Shown: positions 36,490 to 46,417 of the stretch, piece by piece
How the letters are laid out: the number at the start of each line of letters is the position of its first letter
Position numbering within the stretch: position 1 is the stretch's first letter
Assembly: GCA_022376515.1 (NCBI GenBank)
Contig: WTXI01000020.1
Location: 310,001-374,000, forward strand
From: Lactifluus volemus
Lineage: Eukaryota; Basidiomycota; Agaricomycetes; Russulales; Russulaceae
Direction: 5' to 3'
DNA length: 64,000 nt
Program-made: the position numbers and the translations under genes
Notes under the pieces: generated by a model
What the model was told of the DNA's origin: nothing
Database searches by the model: none
Seen by the model: only the letters and a program-made list of their open reading frames with translations

Positions 36490-37204
36490 ATCCATATTAT
36501 CTGAACTCGGAATTGGGTCTCATATCTGTACTCTGACCGACCTGTGGAGCACACCGTGGACTTGCTTCTCCATTTCGACACAATAAGGAGTTGTTAGCAT
36601 GGTGGAGATGTCAAGAATGAAGAGGCTCCTATTCCTGTTTACCTTGATGCCGGTGAGGAGTCGAGGACGGCAAGGCTGCGTTGCTGCCCACGCCCGGTAA
36701 AGGGCCTGAGCATCCTCTCGTCTCATTATCATATTTTCTTGTGTTTCGACTTGATACCTTGATTAGTAGTATGTTACTATGGGTTGTAGTAATAATCAAG
36801 TTGTCAGGGCATCAGTTTGCCCGCTTTCGTTGTCTCATTTTTGCGTGCATTTCCGCGTTCAAAGTTCTCTGCTCGTTTATGTTTATTTCTCCACTTGGAC
36901 TTCCAATTTTTAATCTAGTGTGTGAGCGAGATCTTGCTCAATAACAATGTTACAGTGTAGGGCTCGCTGTCCATGCCATGATCACCATCCATCTCAACTG
37001 AATCATTCACGATCACAGTACCACTATTGGATGCGCCAATACCAGTGTGCTGGATCAACTTGGGTGCAAATACTGACATGTACTGACACGGTGGCTTGTA
37101 GGCATAGCACGCTCGAGTTCGGCTTGAGACATGTGCCAGTGACAGTATACCGTGAGACTTACATACCGCATTTGGAAGGGGGGGGGGGGTTGGGGTTGCC
37201 CCTA

Positions 37205-37522
37205 CTATCCTCCCCCCTACCGGATCACCCCCCCTACCGGATCAGTCACGCAATGTCACATGCCATTTTACAGATTCTGATTGGCTGTTGTGAGCGCTAA
37301 GCATCCAATTTTGGAAATATTGTAAACTCCGACACAAGCAGGCGTGACAAACACACTGTATTTTATTTCACCACACACTACGATTTCTACCAAAAAAATT
37401 TATGGAATATGATAACACATGGTACTAGATACTGTAGGTGAAAAATCGTGGTGATCGAGCGAGGAATGGGCGAGAAATTTGGGGTGATTCGGTAGGGGGG
37501 GGTGATCCGGTAGGGGGGGAGG
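37205..37522. repeat. Inverted repeat of CCCCCCTACCGGATCA units
   Basis: Two tandem CCCCCCTACCGGATCA units (about 37211-37242) face two reverse-complement units (TGATTCGGTAGGGG and TGATCCGGTAGGGG, about 37484-37518). The arms are about 35 bases and the 240-base middle contains the right copy of the direct repeat. A run of 12 G lies just to the left at 37178-37189. It looks like a small non-autonomous element with inverted ends. Confidence 0.6.
37297..37470. repeat. Direct repeat, right copy
   Basis: Second copy of the repeat at 36041-36210, with the same landmarks in the same order and spacing. It is enclosed by the G/C-rich inverted repeat, which the left copy lacks. Confidence 0.6.
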
Positions 37523-37643
37523 GATAGTACTGTATTTCCCCTTAATGACAAAATCCGACCCCCGGTATCTGAAATTCCCATCCGACACCCCCTTGACGAT
37601 GCCAACGTCATTGACTTGCGCGCATACCGCATACATGCTGTAA

Positions 37644-37687
37644 TAGAATAGACTCCACCCACATACATGTGGGTGGAGTCTATTCTA
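37644..37687. repeat. Perfect palindrome with 21-bp arms
   Basis: Two 21-base arms, the left one containing AGAATAGACTCCACCCACAT, are perfect reverse complements separated by just AC. It sits 164 bases upstream of the protein kinase start codon. It could form a cruciform in DNA or a tight hairpin in RNA, or serve as a binding site; nothing in the sequence decides. Confidence 0.85.
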
Positions 37688-37850
37688 ACTCAACATCTAT
37701 AAGAGACGGCCATCTTCTGGAGGAGAAAATGCACAACTTGGACAAGCTTAAACCACAGTATCATCACTCGTCTGCTCAGTATATTGCTCTATCGACTAGG
37801 GAACCGAGAAATCGGAACCTAGTCACCACCCAATAACCCCCGTCCCCTCG

Positions 37851-39085
37851 ATGTCTTCGTATCTTGCGTCTGCAGCCCGGTTTCTGGGGCAGACCATCGA
37901 CAACGGTGCGCTCAGACTTGAGGCTATCTTGGGTGCGGGGTCCTTTGGTGTCGTCTACCGTGCCGTCGACACCGAAACGGGAGTGCAATATGCCGTCAAG
38001 CGTGTGGAGAAGGACATTTTCGACTATTACGATACTCGGGAAAGGGATCTTCATGCGCTAGTTTCGTCCCATCCCCACGTACTCACGTTCCACCGTGAGA
38101 TCGACGAGGACCACTACGTCTACTTCGTTTACGACCTATGCGCCGGGGACCTCCTTTCCGTGATCTCGAAGATGACGTTCTTCCGCGAGGATGAGCTCAT
38201 CAAGCGCGTTTTCATTCAAATTATCGATGGGCTCGAGTATTGTCATTCACGTGGAGTGTACCACCGGGATTTAAAGCCGGAGAATATCCTTGTTTCCGCC
38301 CAGAGCGGAGATATGGATGTCTTCGTGGCCGATTTTGGCCTTGCCACCACCAACAAGATGACAGGATCATCGTGTGGGACTCCGTGCTTCATGAGCCCAG
38401 GTATGTTGTTTTCTAACGTGGCGTTATACATATTTTTGCTAACTTGAAGACGCTGGCAGAATCCCTCGTATCGCAGCATACGCCATACTCCACCGTTCAC
38501 GGAGATATCTGGGCACTCGGCTGCATACTCGCCGAGTTGATCGCCAATGTACGCCCGTGGGAGTTGGCTTCCCCGGAGGATGAGCGTTACAGCGCTTACA
38601 CGGAGAAAGAGACGATGTTGTCCAATGCACTCCCTCTATCGCAGCCCGCGTATGAACTCCTGCGGAGCATTTTCTCCACCGAGGCTGAGCTGAGACCGTC
38701 TCTCGCCACTATTCGCATGAAAGTACTCGCGATGGACACATTTTTCCTCAGCGAAGAGGATGCGCGGAAGATGGGATGGACAGAACGCCTCGACAAGATG
38801 ATGTCACAGAAGATACGTGGACGAGGGGATGTGGACGAATTCCGTCGGCCGGCGGCGGATGCGTTCTCTTCTGGGTCTTGCTACGAGTCAGCATCAGCAT
38901 CTTGCCACACGTCTGCATTGTCGTCGTCGTCGTCGTCGTCATCGCCATCTCCATTGGCATTCGAATCGACCTCGTCCGAGTGGAGCGATGTGCCTCTTAC
39001 TCCTCCTGCTCCGGCAGTAGAAGACATGGACATGGGCAAGGTAATTAGCCGACTAGAGTTGTTGCCACGCATAGTCGCGGTATAG
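37851..39085 (+). CDS. Ran1/Sks1-like serine/threonine protein kinase
   Basis: A protein kinase of the Ran1/Pat1-Ksp1-Sks1 type; in S. pombe this family holds back mating and meiosis, in yeast it acts in nutrient signalling. The start (37851) reads MSSYLASAARFLGQTIDNGA. The ATP loop is GAGSFGVVYRA, the lysine lies in YAVKRV, the catalytic loop is YHRDLKPENIL and the metal loop DFGLATT, with CGTPCFMSPES spanning an intron (about 38401-38459). GDIWALGCILAELI completes the C-lobe. All catalytic residues are present. The C-terminal tail is Ser-rich with a GTC trinucleotide run coding for serine (about 38925-38945). The substrate and role here are inferred from family only. Confidence 0.85.
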
Positions 39086-40066
39086 AGTGATTGCCTTATT
39101 TATTTATCAAACAGACATTTGGATCCTGGTGGACCATATACGGGCTCTATAGTTACGAGTTATGATACGTCACGATAATAACTTATTCTTATATATATGT
39201 ACAGTAACACGAAGTCTTAATTTAAGATAAGATTCGTTCATCCAAGAGCGTTAACCCGGATAAAGCGCCTCACGGTCACATGATTCAAAATGTTCCCTCT
39301 GACTCGAGGCAGGTCTTAAGATCGACAATCGATGAACATGCCCCCCCAACATCCACCCATAAAAAACGCTAGTTCGCTTAAAACACAGTTGTTTCTTTCA
39401 CCTACTTGAAGTGTTGAAAGATCTTCGTTGCTAGGGCGAGTTTGTCAAGTGCCTGTCTCCGCGGTCCCCCGACTCGGAGTCCTGTAGGTCAGGGCCCCTT
39501 TCCTAATGCAATTCGTCTCGACTTTGACTACGCAGACGAGCACTCTACCTCCTTCATTCTATTCCGGCTTCTGACTTGAAAGTCTTGGTTCCACGCCTCC
39601 GTTCCGCCGAGTTCTAGCTGCGCACTCTCTGCCCTCTGGAAAAGGTGTCTGTGCCCCAAGCTTCGTACCACTGCGCAGTCCATGGGAAGTAATATCACCA
39701 TAAACGATTTAAGGAAGGCACCCTTCTCACGCCCACTTGTTGGCGCCCCGACACCCAAAGCTGGAGAACATGCATTACTGAAGAAAGTTAAGTGAGTACA
39801 ATGCTGAAAAACAACATTCTCAGGCTCAATCACAACTACACCTGCGTCCCTCTCAACAAGAAAAGATACTACAACACAGATAAGGTAAATATGCAAAGGA
39901 ACGATCCGCGCAGCGATAGAATACAAGAGGCATATAGAAAGCACGAAAATGGTAACAACGTTGGTACGATCAAGCAAGCAAGGGCTAGATAGAAGATACA
40001 TACTGGTCCAAAACGGTAAGTGCTGCGCAAGATGACTGTGGTCGAGCGACTCACCAAGAAAGGCTA
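39086..40066. other. Convergent intergenic region, possible short exon
   Basis: Nearly 1 kb between the kinase and MAF1 stops. A frame near 39681 reads MGSNITINDLRKAPFSRPLV, GAPTPKAGEHALLKK and could splice to a short second exon, but flanking exons are missing and I cannot support a gene. Confidence 0.3.
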
Positions 40067-41128
40067 TCAGGCAGCGGCGCTGAGACCCATTGCTCGAGCA
40101 CCTGCACCGACTGCGCCTTCCCAACCGAAAAAGCGCTCGCCAGATATCGTCTGAAACTTCTCAGGACTTCCATAGAGGTCGTCGTCACCCCACCTGGTCA
40201 TACCACGGGACCGCGCCCAGACCGAGACGAACAATATTCGTTTCAGCCTCCGGTTGAAAAAGAACCAGTGTGAGCTCCACAACAATGCGCCACGGCGCCG
40301 GAGCATCGTATGCGTATGCAGGTCGTCATCGACCAGTGCATGCAGGTGACCTCCGAATGCCGGGCGGTGAACGGGCGCAGCCTCATCAATGTCGTAGTCG
40401 TCAAACGCGAACGGCTCGTCACCCGAATCGTCGGACGAGTCTGAATCGCCGACAGACTTGACGTCGTCCTCGTCGTCGGAGAAGTCACTCGCGTGTGGGT
40501 CAGATTCGATGTCGGGCACGTAAGAGAAGACCTCGCATTCGGTAAGCCCTATTACATCATCGAGTGCGCGATAGAGCGTCGGGTGAGTGCCAGACACGAT
40601 CCGTGGTGGTGCGTAAGGGCTTGGTAGAGGTTGCGCGGGTGACGATGACGTCGGTAAGGAGGAGGGGAAGAAGTCGACCGAGGTGGGTGGGTACGACGAG
40701 TAGGTCCGCGGTGCACGGATGCCAGCACGGTGTGGCGCGACCAAGGTCGTGCTGAGTGCGTTGAGGACGTATGCACCGCTCTGTTCTTTGTGGAAATGAG
40801 CTGGCTTGACGTCGGAAAACTCGTGATCTGGGAAGGCGACGTTGAGCGTCCCGATGAGCAAGTAGAGCGTTTTTCGGGACGAAGGCTTGTCCATGGGTCC
40901 AAAGGGTGTCATTTCCGCCTCGCGGTCGAGGGCGATGAAGGATGGGATCGGCGGGGAATTAGATATGTCGTCGTTGTATGCACTCTCCCGGGATTTGAAG
41001 AGCTTCTTGTCCCGCTTGATGTTTTTACAGCTATAAGCCTCTATTCGAGTGTGAACTGAGCATTCGGGACCTTCGTGCGTAAGTGCTTGGGCGAGTCGGG
41101 ATAAGTTGGGTAATTCGATGTATTTCAT
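40067..41128 (-). CDS. MAF1: MAF1, repressor of RNA polymerase III
   Basis: MAF1 binds Pol III and shuts down tRNA and 5S transcription when nutrients fail; it is controlled by TOR/PKA phosphorylation and nuclear import. The start at 41128 gives MKYIELPNLSRLAQALTHEG, the first conserved box, then HTRIEAYSCKNIKRDKKLFK. A spacer leads to PSSRKTLYLLIGTLNVAFPD and HEFSDVKPAHFHKE. The C-terminal boxes are TLYRALDDVIGLTECEVFSY and WSSHWFFFNRRLKRILFVSV, ending GAGARAMGLSAAA. An acidic Ser/Asp-rich insert lies around 40400-40480, as usual in fungi. Most of the gene is one uninterrupted frame, which is unusual in this window. Confidence 0.93.
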   Translation of the reverse strand: MKYIELPNLSRLAQALTHEGPECSVHTRIEAYSCKNIKRDKKLFKSRESAYNDDISNSPPIPSFIALDREAEMTPFGPMDKPSSRKTLYLLIGTLNVAFPDHEFSDVKPAHFHKEQSGAYVLNALSTTLVAPHRAGIRAPRTYSSYPPTSVDFFPSSLPTSSSPAQPLPSPYAPPRIVSGTHPTLYRALDDVIGLTECEVFSYVPDIESDPHASDFSDDEDDVKSVGDSDSSDDSGDEPFAFDDYDIDEAAPVHRPAFGGHLHALVDDDLHTHTMLRRRGALLWSSHWFFFNRRLKRILFVSVWARSRGMTRWGDDDLYGSPEKFQTISGERFFGWEGAVGAGARAMGLSAAA

Positions 41129-41446
41129 GACCCCGAGAAATGGTTTGCAGGTGAGGGTAAGGGGAGAGTTGGTTAGCACAACACGTTGGCTGAAAGGAGG
41201 AGGTTTTGGTCAAGTTCGGGCCGAGAACCAAAAGGCCGAGGGAAAGTGGCTTTATCACACCCTACCCAATCAACGAACCACCGCCGTGCGCACGTTGTCA
41301 ATTCCCCTCAGCCTGCTCCACGTTCTTCACTGCCCCTCGTTTTCTCGTCTCTAATCATCCTCTTTCCAACTGGAACGTTTCTAGCTTTATTTATTGTATA
41401 ATCAATAGTCATGAATGTAGGATATGCCGTGATTGTAACTGTATTT
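41129..41446. other. Short intergenic spacer
   Basis: About 320 bases between the SCP2 stop and the MAF1 start, both genes leftward. It should contain the MAF1 promoter. Nothing else seen. Confidence 0.45.
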
Positions 41447-42040
41447 TCAAAGCTTTGCCTTGCCCTTGGTGCTCTGAATGCGATGCAACTTTTAAACAAA
41501 ACGAATACCAAAAAAAAAAAAAAAGGAAACCTACCTTGAGGACGCCATCAGTTTTGTCGCGAGCATCATATTTCCTTTCGTCTTGAGCGCCCCAGTCATG
41601 AACGCCTTTTGTCCCGTCGTCTTGCCCTCCGCAATCTCGACAAAAGTGTCGTCCGCGAGGATGATCGTCACGTCAGGTTTCAACCCGTGCGTCTTCGCAT
41701 CTCCCTTTTTCACCGTGCCCGTCTTCTTTAAATCCACGATCCACCAAGCTTCCTTTCCGTCCGCATTCTTGACCCGAAACTCAAAAATGCCATTGTTCTG
41801 GTTGTGCGAGATGCCGTTCAGAAGGGTGGGGGGGGGGGGGGACAAAAAAAAAAAGGTTGGGGTGCGCGCACCTTTTTGAGCTGTGCTGCTCTCTCGGTAG
41901 CATTTAATCCTTCAAATATCTCAGCGAGCGCGGCTAGAGTCTCGGAGGTCTGCAAAACGAATGGCGTGTAAGGTCTTTGGGTTCGATAAATATACTGAGA
42001 ACCAAATCACCCTGAACCCTTCGAGCTTGACGTCGGACAT
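41447..42040 (-). CDS. Stand-alone SCP2 sterol-carrier protein, peroxisomal
   Basis: A short SCP2-domain protein (about 125 residues) that binds fatty acyl-CoA or sterols. The start exon (42040) reads MSDVKLEGF. The next exon gives TSETLAALAEIFEGLNATER, then after an intron NNGIFEFRVKNADGKEAWWI, VDLKKTGTVKKG, DVTIILADDTFVEIAEGKTT and FMTGALKTKGNMMLATK. A last tiny exon after a T-rich intron reads STKGKAKL followed by TGA at 41447. AKL is a classical type-1 peroxisome import signal, so the protein is expected in the peroxisome matrix. One base is off near 41565. A run of 14 G (41828-41841) lies within the intron. Confidence 0.87.
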
Positions 42041-42350
42041 ATCTTACTGCTGCAAATGGGAGAGAAGACAGTACAAATAATTAAGGTCAAGTTGGGTCCT
42101 AATTCGGTTTGATTTAACAAATATACCAAAAAATCACTGGCATGTGATATATAATATTGAACAAGCCCCGCCATCAATCTCCTTCACCGGCTAATGGATG
42201 AGAATTCAGCTGGGTTATCATGGTAAAATAATGAGCGTGCGGTACAGTAGAAACTATTCAACATTCGGCAGTAATGTAGTGACTGAGAGGGGGTTGGAAA
42301 GGATGCATGTAAATGGCGAAGCAAAAGGAACCGAGAGAAGTAATGTATTA
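42041..42350. other. Intergenic spacer
   Basis: About 310 bases between the MGM1 stop and the SCP2 start, both leftward. AT-rich and without a recognisable feature other than the SCP2 promoter it must contain. Confidence 0.4.
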
Positions 42351-45347
42351 TCAGAATATCCCGCCAAGCAGACCGCGCGCACGCCGTGGCGTGGGCTGTA
42401 CATCGGCACGAAGAACCGATAAACTATTCAGTCGCTTCATGACCTGGGTTTCAAGCTTGTCATTTCGCGAGTAAAGGTCTGAAATATTGTCGCTCACCTC
42501 TTCCAATTTGTCCTTTCGGTCCTGCAAATCCAAGTGCCGTCGTATCGAGGGGTTTTCCCTCGCAAACTCGACGATATCCTTACGATCTAGATCATAAAGA
42601 AGTCGCGAATCGATCTCCCTCGGGAACTGATAGAAAAACTGGTCGAGCAGTTCAATGTTGATAAACATGGACGACGTATAGGCGAGCTTGTCCGCGACGA
42701 CGTTCAAAAAGGCTTCGGGACAGAGCAAATCGCTTTCGGGGCCTGTTTTACACTTTTTTGATCTGAGAGCCGCAAGACGGAGCTTGAGGATGGACAACCG
42801 GTCGCTGTATAGCGAGGCATGACGCGCTAGAAAAAGCAAAGCAATGAGCGAAAAGAGTAGATGATGATGATCAGGCGAGCGGGGAACGCATTACCATCTA
42901 CGAGTTGCGCGCGAGGGTATTTATACGATTCCTCTGGGCTGTCGTCACGATCTCCTCACCAGCCGCTGCTTGTGCGACGCGCCGATTCTTCCTTTCTCTT
43001 TCCTTCTCTTCGAGACTTCTGACGTAGTCCATCAAGTTATTGAGCCTTCGGCTACCGCCAACCTTCTTTCTGATCTCCTTGAGCATCTCCTCGCACATGC
43101 CAAGCTCGCGTTCAAAAAGCATGATCGCCTCCTTCCGGCCATTCTCCCACTCGCGCTCGTCCACCTCTACCTCGTACTTGTATGGCTTGATGCAGTTTTC
43201 GACTTGATCAGAAGTGAGTGGGATGCGATCGCGCAATATCGTGTGTGCAAACTCCACGAGACGTTCGCTGGTGCGCGGATGAAAGCTGAACGGTTCGCCG
43301 GCAGTTATGCTATCAATGAGGGAGCGTAACCCGTCGCGACGAGGAGCGTTGCATCACGCCCAATTCCCGACTTAGTGAGCAAGGACGACGCCGCTTCGAG
43401 TTTGTACTTCCAGTATGGCTCGACGTCATCCGGTTTGAGGCGCCTGTCTTCCCCAAGTGCGGTAATTCGCCGACCCGCTTGTCACTCCAATATAATTGTT
43501 CGAGAACGTCCATGACACGCTCGTCGAGCATGCCTTTGAGCTTCGCACGCACCGCGGGCTTGCGAAACTGGGTCGTAAAGTCCCTGATGCGCGCTTTGAG
43601 AGCGTCGATCGTCTCGGCAACGTACGACTCCGGGGTGATTCGCCGGTCGTTATACTGTACTTTGAACTGATATTGCGCTTCCTCGAGCTCTAGTTGGACA
43701 GCGTTCGTGATGCCGTGGAGCGAAGAAGCCATGGACGACTCTAGAACTTCCATAAGGCGCTTCCGAAGGGTATCAGATCCCACCATGAGCGACGATGAAC
43801 TATAAAAGTGTTCTCGGTTGTCCCGGAAATACTGGTCACCACGTCGTCCGACGACATCCAGAGTTTCGCGACGACTTTTCTTCTCAGAGGGTTTACAAAC
43901 AACGCCGACATAGCCAAGGTGCAGAGGGTAACGATTGCCCGACAAGATTGTTGCACCTTGCTCTGGTGATACGAGGTCCATTTTTGTGATGACGCCAAGT
44001 GTTCGCAGACCTAGAGGGTCGACCTTTCTGCTTGCCCTGAGGGCGGGAGAGTTGGCAAGGTCCACATCAGCGGCACAGACAGCAAGGACGATGTTTGGCT
44101 CGCGGATGTATCTCTCGCACAACGCAGATATCTTCTCTTTCATGGTCTCGGGCTGGTCCAAGGACGAGATCTGTACATATCCAGGAAGGTCGATGAGGGT
44201 GAGGTCCGGGACATTCGGGCTGTATATTCGGAGGTCGATTGGCTCATCCGAGACAGCTTCCGAAGCTGGGACGGCGAGGTTGAGGTCGGTCAACGTTTTT
44301 TGGATCTGTGAGAAATCCGTGATCTTTCCCAGACCAAGGGATGGGAATTCGCCGTATTCAGCTGGCTGGGCTCCCGCGCTGGCGGATGTATGGATGAGGG
44401 TCAGTTCGATGGGGCGGCGCGTGACCATGTTGTTCCCCCTTTCAGGGTTGAGTGAGATAAATGAGACAGAGTAAATTTGAGGCATGGCTCACTTTGGAAG
44501 AAACTCGTGCCCAACAATTGTCTCCAGGACAGAACTCTTGCCAGAACTCTGGCTACCGATGACGACGATACTGGGCAACTTCAACGCATCGCTTTGATCA
44601 ATACTGAGTAGCATAGTCCTGATCTCTATAAGCTTCCTGGTCAAATTCATTAGACTATTGTGTCGTGGGTCCATCGGTAAATCCTTGAGATCCTCGCAGA
44701 ATCCAAGGGTGATGACATAGTGGCAGCCACCAATGCGGCAATCGTGGCATCTTCACCATCTGGTCGACCTCTTCCAGAAGATCCATTTTCCTCGTTAGTT
44801 TGATTGCCTTCACTATGAGTACCTTTCATAGGCGAAAATAAGTCTTTGAGGAACTGAGGGGTTTCCAGCGCGGGAAGTTCCACACTCTGAACACGTTCTG
44901 AGATGGTTTTGATTCCATCAGATGCAGTGTCAAAAATATCCGTCGCAGTATCCTTGACTGAGGAGATCCACCCTTGTGTCGTTTTCCTGAACTCTGGAAG
45001 GCATTCAAGTTATGTTGCAAGGGGACGAATGTGGCTAGCTCACCTTCGAACTTGTAGTTTGCATAGGTAAATCCGCCAGCACCAATTGTAGCGCCTGCAA
45101 TCGGTACCCTAAACGCCTTTGCTACGATCTTGGGTATTGACGCGTAGGATAAACCGCGAGTGCTCACGCGACGGAAAGGAGCAAGAGATGACGCATGACG
45201 AAACCGAAGACGGGCGTGGTGCTGCATCATAGTTGTGGTGAACTGCCTGTGTGCGGATCTGACGCCGTCAGCGGGTCTTCGTGAAGCATTCAAGCCATAT
45301 GTGACAGTTTTCTGAGCCGAGAGTGAGCGGAAAGACGGGAAAGACAT
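42351..45347 (-). CDS. MGM1: Mitochondrial dynamin-like GTPase MGM1/OPA1
   Basis: A large GTPase of the mitochondrial inner membrane that drives inner-membrane fusion and shapes cristae. The start (45347) reads [15 protein letters not shown] and is followed by an Arg-rich presequence. A hydrophobic, Gly/Ala-rich segment ([20 protein letters not shown]) is the membrane anchor. The GTPase domain shows the P-loop in [21 protein letters not shown]2 in TRRPIEL, G3 in LIDLPGYVQ and G4 in GVITKMDL. The middle and effector parts follow ([59 protein letters not shown]). A frame break occurs near 43455. Introns are near 45050, 44800, 44480 and 42890. The stop is at 42351. It is divergent from MED22. 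Confidence 0.92.
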
Positions 45348-45562
45348 GAGGTACCGGTGCAGAGGCCTGGCAGCAGAAATTGGATGGATTGGCTTCCGGA
45401 GGAGTATGAGATATACCGATAAATAACTAGATGATTCGGCCGTAGCACTTGGACTGCTGCAGCAGGAGCAGGCGCACCGCAATTGCGTGGACCGGCTGAC
45501 CGTGCGAAAGCGGAGCGGGACAGACTGCCTCCGAGAGTCTGTTATCTCTTATAGACTTTGCC
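45348..45562. promoter_or_regulatory. Bidirectional promoter between MGM1 and MED22
   Basis: 215 bases between two divergent start codons. GC-rich, no TATA box or repeat stands out. Confidence 0.45.
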
Positions 45563-46142
45563 ATGTCTGATCTACCTCAGTCTGACGTATCACGTCCTTC
45601 AAAACTTCCAACTGCAAATCTCCTTCTACAGGGTCAAGCCCCTCCAGTTACCGACCAGACCTCTGCTGAATACTTAGACGCCGTTGAGGAAGAATGGAAA
45701 AAAAGGTTGATGCAGAGATAGAGACACTCGCTGATGGCATGGTCGCCTTGGTTAACCTAGCATCGGTAAGTTCCTATGGCATACCTCATCGCCTGTTTGA
45801 CCTTTGTTTTTGTGGGGTTAGATCAACAACAAGGATAAATTTAAAATCGCCCAAGAGACCTTCCAAGCGCAGTTTCACGCGGAATCTATGGTACCTCGCC
45901 ACGTTCATTCCTAGATGCAAACCGTTGAAACATATGTTCAGATCAGAGCTGCCAACTCCCTGCTCTCCATCGTTCACTCCATGAAATTGCAACTGCTACT
46001 ATCTGACGAAGCGCAAATCGTGGAAAGGCGAGACGCGGAGGTTTCAACAACCTTACAGGAAAAGGAGGAAGCAAAGGCCAAGGTTGCTGAGTTGCTGAGC
46101 GAGTTGCTTCAACAACCTTTCGGTGGATCAACACATACTTGA
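45563..46142 (+). CDS. MED22: Mediator head-module subunit 22
   Basis: MED22 (Srb6/Surf5) is a small helical subunit of the Mediator head that links activators to RNA polymerase II. The start (45563) reads MSDLPQSDVSRPSKLPTANL. The family block is AEIETLADGMVALVNLAS, after an intron INNKDKFKIAQETFQAQFHA, then after a second intron AANSLLSIVHSMKLQLLLSD and EAQIVERRDAEVSTTLQEKE. One missing A in the run at 45698-45704 breaks the frame just before the conserved block. The end is placed at 46142 but a last intron could move it. Length about 150 residues is normal. Confidence 0.85.
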
Positions 46143-46417
46143 TCATTATTGTGAGTCCTCCTTGGATTTCAGCAGAGTCACCAGTCTAACGGCCTTGACC
46201 GGTCGTCTAGGTCGAGTCATGACAATGAAAAAGTCGGCCAAAAGCAGCGCCACATTGATCTCTTCCCGCGAATGCAGATGGGCGGGTTGGCCAAGTCCTG
46301 TTGTTGAGGGATTGAGGGAAAGGGTCACGTGAACATAATTGAGCGACGCGTGAAAAGTCGCGTCAACAGTGCCAAATTTCGCGTTGAACTTTGCAATTAG
46401 ACAGCGAGTAACTTATC

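Noticed and set aside
36041..37470. LTR retrotransposon
   Set aside because: The direct repeats are short and there is no reverse transcriptase, integrase or gag-like frame between them, nor TG..CA ends.
38925..38945. Trinucleotide microsatellite as a separate feature
   Set aside because: It codes for a serine run inside the kinase tail and is better described as part of that protein.
39480..39910. Possible small gene with MGSNITINDLRKAPFSRPLV
   Set aside because: One frame looks protein-like, but the upstream exon is missing, the putative intron would be only 37 bases, and no family is recognised. Kept only as a note in the spacer entry.
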